From assembly GCF_001905445.1 (NCBI RefSeq), contig NZ_LIVQ01000007.1, forward strand, positions 246,766 to 310,765: DNA of 64,000 bases. The letters run 5' to 3'. Below are positions 59,313-64,000 of the stretch, one piece after another. The notes below the pieces were generated by a model that saw only the letters and a program-made list of their open reading frames with translations, had not been told where the DNA came from and did not search any database. Within the stretch, counting starts at the first letter, position 1; each line of letters begins with the position of its first letter. Position numbers and translations under genes: made by a program. The stretch comes from Streptomyces sp. CB00455. GTDB lineage: Bacteria; Actinomycetota; Actinomycetes; Streptomycetales; Streptomycetaceae.

Positions 59313-60484
59313 TCGACCAACTCCTCGACGACCGTACGTACCACATCGAGTTCAACGGACATCTCACCAACCACTCCAAGCACGCGGTCGTCGCGCTCGC
59401 CGGGCTCGGCGTGCCCGCGCCCCGGATCAAGGCGTACTACGAGAACTACGCGAAGCTCACCACGTACGGTTTCGGCCTGGAGCCGCCCAAACCCGACCGG
59501 GTCACCATCACCGAGGAGAACTGGCGCACCCACCTGGGGCAGCGTTCCAGTTTCTGGTCGTACACCGCCTTCTTCGACGGGCGCGTCCAGGAACTCGGGC
59601 TGGACGAGGTGGTCCGCCGCTACGTGCCCGCGCTGCTGCCCGGCTGGGCGGGGGCCTTCACCCACGCCACCATCCACCTCGGCTGGGCACTGGAGTACGG
59701 CAGCCGCTGGATGGCGATCGAAGGGCTGGCCTACATGGCCTTCACCTACGTCGACTGTCACCCCGAACGGATCGTGGACCGGTACGAGGAGGCCACGCCG
59801 ATCGATTCGCTGCTGCGCGTCGCCGGCGCCTGGGACGAGCGGCGTGAGGAGCTGAAGCGGTCGGTCGCCGAACTGATCGCCGACACGCGCCCGGTCGACG
59901 ACGGCCGTATCCACCCCGAACTCCTGCGCTCCGGACTGCAGTTCCGTATCGCCCGGACCCTGGATGCGGGCCCTGCGCTGATCCGCCCCGCCGAGGCGTG
60001 GGCGGCCGACGAGGCCGCCCCGGTCGAGTGGGAGGAGCTGTACTACGCGGCGACGCTGCTCTATCTGGCGCGCCCCGGTGACTTCATCCTGCTCCACCTG
60101 ATCACCTCGCTGTACGCAGTCGAGCACATCTGCGCCGCACTCCCCGCCGGACAGAGGCAGTTCGCCGTGCGGTGCTTCTGGACCGGGCTGCTCGGCATCG
60201 TCTTCTCCGGCGGCGACTTCCCCGAGCGCCACAAACTCGCCGCCCTGCACGAGCTGTTCGCCGACGCCCGCGACACCGCGCCCGACGCGTATCTGGAGCA
60301 GGACTGGCGACAGACCGTAGCCCGCGCGGTGCTGGAGGAAGAAGAGCACAACCCCAAGCTCGTCCACGCGTTGCGCCAGGTGTGGCAGCGCGGCGACCGC
60401 CGGTCCCTCTACCGGGTCGCGGCCGCCCAGTTCACCGCGACCCCCGAACTCCCCCACACCTTCGAAGCGCCCCCCGCCGACTGA
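59294..60484 (+). CDS. Questin oxidase-family (DUF4243) protein
   Basis: 396 aa from the ATG at 59294. MSDRELIDQLLDDRTYHIEF, NGHLTNHSKHAVVALAGLGV, then HATIHLGWALEYGSRWMAIE and ALPAGQRQFAVRCFWTGLLG follow the questin oxidase/DUF4243 family. Its fungal members cleave anthraquinone rings in NADPH-dependent reactions. Conserved His residues (NGHLTNHSKH, HATIHLGW, YAVEHICAAL) may bind a metal or substrate. Within this operon it may act on the NRPS product or on the phosphorylated intermediate. Such a domain is, as far as I recall, part of cluster proteins in the indigoidine/minimycin loci; not certain. Confidence 0.85.
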   Translation: MSDRELIDQLLDDRTYHIEFNGHLTNHSKHAVVALAGLGVPAPRIKAYYENYAKLTTYGFGLEPPKPDRVTITEENWRTHLGQRSSFWSYTAFFDGRVQELGLDEVVRRYVPALLPGWAGAFTHATIHLGWALEYGSRWMAIEGLAYMAFTYVDCHPERIVDRYEEATPIDSLLRVAGAWDERREELKRSVAELIADTRPVDDGRIHPELLRSGLQFRIARTLDAGPALIRPAEAWAADEAAPVEWEELYYAATLLYLARPGDFILLHLITSLYAVEHICAALPAGQRQFAVRCFWTGLLGIVFSGGDFPERHKLAALHELFADARDTAPDAYLEQDWRQTVARAVLEEEEHNPKLVHALRQVWQRGDRRSLYRVAAAQFTATPELPHTFEAPPAD

Positions 60485-60516
60485 AAAGCCGCATGGTGAC
60501 AGGAGAAACCCCTCAC

Positions 60517-61221
60517 ATGTCAGTCAATCCGACTACCGCTGCCGCGTTACCCGCCGAGCCCGGCCGCGATCGGGTGCACTTGCTGCCCCAGACCCGTCAG
60601 CTGCGCGCCCTGCACACCGTCATACGCGACCGTGACGCCCGTCGCGAGGACTTCGTACGGTACGCACGCAGGATCATCCGCCTCCTCCTGGAGCACGCGC
60701 TGGACCAGCTCCCGTTCGAGGAGCACCAGGTACGCACTCCGGTCGGCGAGAGCTACCCGGGTCTGAAGTTCACATCGAAGCTGTGCGCGGTCCCCGTCAT
60801 CAGGGCCGGGGAGAGCATGGAGGCCGAGCTGCGCGAGCTCCACCCCTCCATACGCATCGGCAAGGTACTCATCCAGCGCGACAAGCAGACGAAACTGCCC
60901 CAGCTGTTCTACTCCCACCTCCCCTCCGACATAGCCGAGCGCCATGTGCTGCTCCTGGAGCCGATGCTCGCCACCGGAGGATCCGCCAAGGCGGCCATCG
61001 GGGTGCTGCTGAAAGCGGGCGTACCCGAGGAGAACATCGTCCTCGTCGACTTCCTCGCCGCCCCCGAGGGCATCCGGGCCGTCCACGAGGCACACCCCCT
61101 GGTCCAGATCGTCACCTCCTCCATCGAGGAGCGGCTCAACGAGCACGCGTTCATGATCCCGGGCATCGGGGACTTCGGGGACCGCTACTTCGGCACCCCG
61201 GACGCCGGGGTGGTGCGATGA
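60517..61221 (+). CDS. upp: Uracil phosphoribosyltransferase (MinD-like)
   Basis: 234 aa from the ATG at 60517 (AGGAGAAACC upstream). VHLLPQTRQLRALHTVIRDR and LVQIVTSSIEERLNEHAFMI are typical UPRT regions. The PRPP-binding loop is LLLEPMLATGGSAKAAIGVL (~145-160), and the uracil-binding end PGIGDFGDRYFGTP is conserved. It makes UMP from uracil and PRPP. The gene overlaps the NRPS start (ATGA). A UPRT next to this NRPS matches minimycin MinD, which protects the producer by raising the UMP pool against minimycin monophosphate. Housekeeping upp would not usually sit here. Confidence 0.92.
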   Translation: MSVNPTTAAALPAEPGRDRVHLLPQTRQLRALHTVIRDRDARREDFVRYARRIIRLLLEHALDQLPFEEHQVRTPVGESYPGLKFTSKLCAVPVIRAGESMEAELRELHPSIRIGKVLIQRDKQTKLPQLFYSHLPSDIAERHVLLLEPMLATGGSAKAAIGVLLKAGVPEENIVLVDFLAAPEGIRAVHEAHPLVQIVTSSIEERLNEHAFMIPGIGDFGDRYFGTPDAGVVR

Positions 61222-64000
61222 GCACCGTCTACCAGGAAATCGCGCTGGCGGGCACCCCCCTGCGAACCGGTGTCCACGCCGGACTGCCGGACCTCCTCAT
61301 CGACCGCGCCAGATGCCGCCCCGAAGCGGTCGCCGTCACCGGGTCCGCCCGGGGCCTGACGTTCCGGGAACTGGTGCGCGGCGCCAGTGGGCTCGCCGCC
61401 CGCCTGGCCGGGCTCGGCATCGGCCCCGACGACGTCGTGGGCCTCTACGCCGAGCCCTCCCCGGACCTGGTCACCGGGGTGTGGGGCATCCTCTTCGCGG
61501 GAGGCGCCTACCTTCCGCTCTCCCCCGAGTACCCGGACGACCGGCTGCGCTACATGATCGAGGACAGCCGCACCCGGGTCGTGGTGACCCAGGAGCACCT
61601 CGCCGGTGACCTCGCGCGGCTCGCCCCGCCCGGTACCCGGATCGTGTCGCTCGCGGACGCGGTCCCCACCGACGAGCTGCCGTCCGCCGGCTGGCGGCCC
61701 GATTCCCTCGCCTACGTCATCTACACGTCGGGCAGTACGGGCAGACCCAAGGGCGTGATGGTCGAGCACCGGGCCGTCGTCTCCCAGCTGCGCTGGATGC
61801 ACACCCACGGTCACCTGGGCGAGGGCACGGCGGTCCTGCAGAAGACCCCGATGAGTTTCGACGCCGCCCAGTGGGAGATCCTCGCCCCCGCGCTCGGCGG
61901 CCGCACCGTCACCGCCGCTCCCGGCAGCCACCGGGACCCCCAGGCCCTGCTGTCCGCCGTCATCGCCCACGAGGTCACCACCCTCCAGTGCGTCCCGACC
62001 CTCCTCCAGGCACTCATCGACACCGAGGGCCTGCGCCGGTGCACCACCCTGACCCGGCTGTTCTCCGGCGGGGAGGCGCTGACCAGGCAGCTCGCCCGGG
62101 CCTTCTTCGCCGAACTGCCCGGCGCCTCGCTGGTCAACCTGTACGGGCCCACCGAAACGACCATCAACGCCACCGCCCACGTGGTCGACCCCGAGGCGAT
62201 ACCTGAGGGCGCCGGCACCCTGCCCATCGGCACCCCCGTCGACAACACCCCCTGCTTCATCCTGGACGAGAACCTCGCCCCGACAGGCATCGGTGAGACC
62301 GGGGAGCTGTACATCGGCGGCACCCAGCTGGCCCGGGGATATCTGCACAAGGCCGAGCAGACCCGCGCGCGGTTCGTTCCGTCCCCGTTCAACCCGACGC
62401 AGCGCCTGTACCGCACGGGGGACCTCGCCCACTGGAATCCGGACGGCACCATCCAGTTCGCGGGCCGCGCCGACAACCAGGTCAAGCTCCGCGGTCACCG
62501 CATCGAGCTGGAGGAAGTGGCCACCGCCATCGAGCAGCACTCCTGGGTCCGCAGGGCTGCCGCGGTCGTGGTCGACGACGAGCGCACCGGACACCAGCAG
62601 ATGGTCGCCTGTGTGGAGCTCGATCCGAAGGAAGCCGCCCTGATGGACCAGGGGCACGACGCCGGCCACCACCGCTCCAAGTCAGGAAAGCACCAGGTCA
62701 AGGCGCAGCTCGCCGATGCCGGGCTGCGCCGCGCCGACGAGCTGGCCGGGCGTACCGTTGTGGCGCTCGCGGGCTCCGGAGCCACTGGGCGCCAGCGCGC
62801 GGCAGCCTTCGCCCGCAAGACGTACCGCTTCTACGAGGGCGGTCCGGTCGACAAGGACGACCTGCTGGAACTGCTCGCGCCGACCACCGTCACCGGCCAC
62901 GGGAGCGAGACGCTCGACCTGGCCGGGCTCGGCGAAATGCTGCGCTGGTTCGGTCAGTTCCACAGCACGGGGCGGCTGCTGCCGAAGTACGTGTACGCCT
63001 CGCCGGGCGCCCTGTACGCCACCCAGCTCTACCTGGAGACCGGGGGTGCGATCGCGGGCCTCGCCGCGGGGGTCTACTACCACCACCCCCTCACGCACAC
63101 CCTGGTACGCGTGGGCGACAGCGCTCTGGCTCCTGACGCCGCTCCGCTGGTGCACTTCTGCGGGCGCAGGAGCGCCATCGAACCGGTGTACCGCAACAAC
63201 ATCGACGAGGTCGTCGAGTTCGAGGCCGGGCACATGCTCGGAGTGCTCAGGGAAGTCCTTCCCGAGTACGGCCTCGACGTCCGGCCCGTCGGCCGTGCCC
63301 CGGCCACCAAGGCCCTCCTGGACGTCGCCGACGACGACCACTACGTCGGGACGTTCGCACTTGTCCCGCATTACGACGCCCCCTCCCGCGCCAGTGCCCC
63401 GCACGACGGCGCCCCCCGTGATGCCGCCCACCCCGACTCCGTGGAGTTCTACCTCCAGGTGCACCCGGGAGGGGTGACAGGACTCGCCGCCGGGCAGTAC
63501 CGCTACCGCCGCGGCGGTTCGCTGGAACGGGTCTGCGGCGAGCTGATCCTGCGCAAGCACGTCATCGCCATCAACCAGCGGGTGTACGACCGGGCCTCCT
63601 TCGGCATCACCGCGGTGAGCCGGGGCGGCGCGCCCTGGCTCGCCTACGTGGAACTCGGTGCGGCCCTCCACCGGCTCCAGCGCAACGACATCGGCATCGG
63701 CTTCATGTCCTCCGGCTACAGCTCCCGGTCCGGCCACCCGCTGCCAACGGCACGGCGCCTGGACACGATCCTCGCCGATGCCGGACACGCCCCCGCCGAT
63801 GCCTCGTACTTCTTCGTCGGCGGCCGGGTCAGCGAGGAGCAGATCCTCAGCGAAGGCATGTACGAGGACACCGTCCACATGAAGGGCCCCACCGAGCTCA
63901 TCAAGGAAGAGCTCGGGCAGCTGCTGCCGGAGTACATGCTCCCGAGCCGGGTCCTCGTCCTGGACGCCCTGCCGCTCACCGCCAACGGCAAGATCGACAC
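61218..64000 (+). CDS. indC: Indigoidine synthetase-type NRPS (A-Ox..., C-terminal end beyond window)
   Basis: At least 927 codons; the frame is open to the right edge. Adenylation domain: A3 YTSGSTGRPKGVMVEHR (~171), A5 NLYGPTETT (~306), A7 YRTGD (~398), A8 GRADNQVKLRGHRIELEE (~415-432). Between A8 and A10 an oxidase domain is inserted (~530-900): KTYRFYEGG, RLLPKYVYASPGALYATQLY, HVIAINQRVYDRASFGI, GFMSSGYSSRSGHPLP. Linker KEAALMDQGHDAGHHRSKSG is diagnostic of BpsA/IndC. A10 LPLTANGKID ends the visible part; thiolation and thioesterase domains should follow. It activates L-Gln, oxidises and cyclises it, and two units join to indigoidine; MinA homologues also feed minimycin. Confidence 0.95.
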   Translation, partial: MSTVYQEIALAGTPLRTGVHAGLPDLLIDRARCRPEAVAVTGSARGLTFRELVRGASGLAARLAGLGIGPDDVVGLYAEPSPDLVTGVWGILFAGGAYLPLSPEYPDDRLRYMIEDSRTRVVVTQEHLAGDLARLAPPGTRIVSLADAVPTDELPSAGWRPDSLAYVIYTSGSTGRPKGVMVEHRAVVSQLRWMHTHGHLGEGTAVLQKTPMSFDAAQWEILAPALGGRTVTAAPGSHRDPQALLSAVIAHEVTTLQCVPTLLQALIDTEGLRRCTTLTRLFSGGEALTRQLARAFFAELPGASLVNLYGPTETTINATAHVVDPEAIPEGAGTLPIGTPVDNTPCFILDENLAPTGIGETGELYIGGTQLARGYLHKAEQTRARFVPSPFNPTQRLYRTGDLAHWNPDGTIQFAGRADNQVKLRGHRIELEEVATAIEQHSWVRRAAAVVVDDERTGHQQMVACVELDPKEAALMDQGHDAGHHRSKSGKHQVKAQLADAGLRRADELAGRTVVALAGSGATGRQRAAAFARKTYRFYEGGPVDKDDLLELLAPTTVTGHGSETLDLAGLGEMLRWFGQFHSTGRLLPKYVYASPGALYATQLYLETGGAIAGLAAGVYYHHPLTHTLVRVGDSALAPDAAPLVHFCGRRSAIEPVYRNNIDEVVEFEAGHMLGVLREVLPEYGLDVRPVGRAPATKALLDVADDDHYVGTFALVPHYDAPSRASAPHDGAPRDAAHPDSVEFYLQVHPGGVTGLAAGQYRYRRGGSLERVCGELILRKHVIAINQRVYDRASFGITAVSRGGAPWLAYVELGAALHRLQRNDIGIGFMSSGYSSRSGHPLPTARRLDTILADAGHAPADASYFFVGGRVSEEQILSEGMYEDTVHMKGPTELIKEELGQLLPEYMLPSRVLVLDALPLTANGKID

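Overview
The window is actinobacterial and almost certainly Streptomyces. It is very GC-rich and uses many GTG starts. It carries families typical of that genus: mycothiol-type arsenate reductase, a TipAS-type MerR regulator, MEDS-domain RsbA-like proteins, DUF6153, DUF6233, a CGNR zinc finger protein and an indigoidine-type NRPS. Intact accessory genes are mixed with many truncated, frameshifted or stop-interrupted genes and transposase remnants (IS110, IS701, ISL3, IS5). This looks like a plastic, accessory part of the chromosome, perhaps an arm; that placement is inference.

Layout. 1-1.7 kb: a copper-type block (DUF4396 membrane protein with a CsoR-like operator, DUF305 lipoprotein, DUF6153). 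2.2-4.2 kb: a DUF6042-like protein and gene debris, including IS110 and TauE/TSUP fragments. 4.2-9.1 kb: an arsenic-resistance region with a flavoprotein monooxygenase, two ArsR regulators with visible dyad operators, an ArsN1-like acetyltransferase, an aquaporin, a decayed three-helix-bundle arsenate reductase and an intact ArsC. 9.07-10.53 kb: an IS701-family element whose transposase is killed by two in-frame stops.

10.6-37.6 kb: a series of small regulator/effector modules. These include hydrolases, a CHRD protein, a MEDS-STAS/MEDS-ATPase pair, MarR-MFS, HIT, dehalogenase-like hydrolase/CGNR, a flavoprotein, an ABC exporter, ArsR/quinone oxidoreductase, LysR/dihydrolipoyl dehydrogenase, hydrolase-TetR-membrane protein, an ATP-grasp protein, a beta-propeller protein, an S41 peptidase and a TipA-like regulator. 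38-53 kb: a lipoprotein propeller, an ACP-ketosynthase remnant, a rhomboid-like protein, FKBP, an Eis-type acetyltransferase, membrane proteins, hydrolase/TetR, and MFS/HxlR. Two large inverted repeats stand in an otherwise empty stretch at 50.59-50.74 kb.

53.4-56.5 kb: two secreted beta-1,3-glucanases (GH64 with CBM6; GH16 with a ricin-B lectin) below a LacI-type palindrome. 57.6-64 kb: a tightly coupled operon of HAD phosphatase, paired DUF606 transporters, a questin-oxidase-family protein, uracil phosphoribosyltransferase, and an NRPS with an oxidase domain inserted in its adenylation domain. The NRPS matches indigoidine synthetase (BpsA/IndC/MinA type). Together with the phosphatase, transporter and uracil phosphoribosyltransferase it resembles the indigoidine/minimycin pathway, in which those three accessory functions serve self-resistance. 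The NRPS runs off the right edge. This is the most interesting system in the window.
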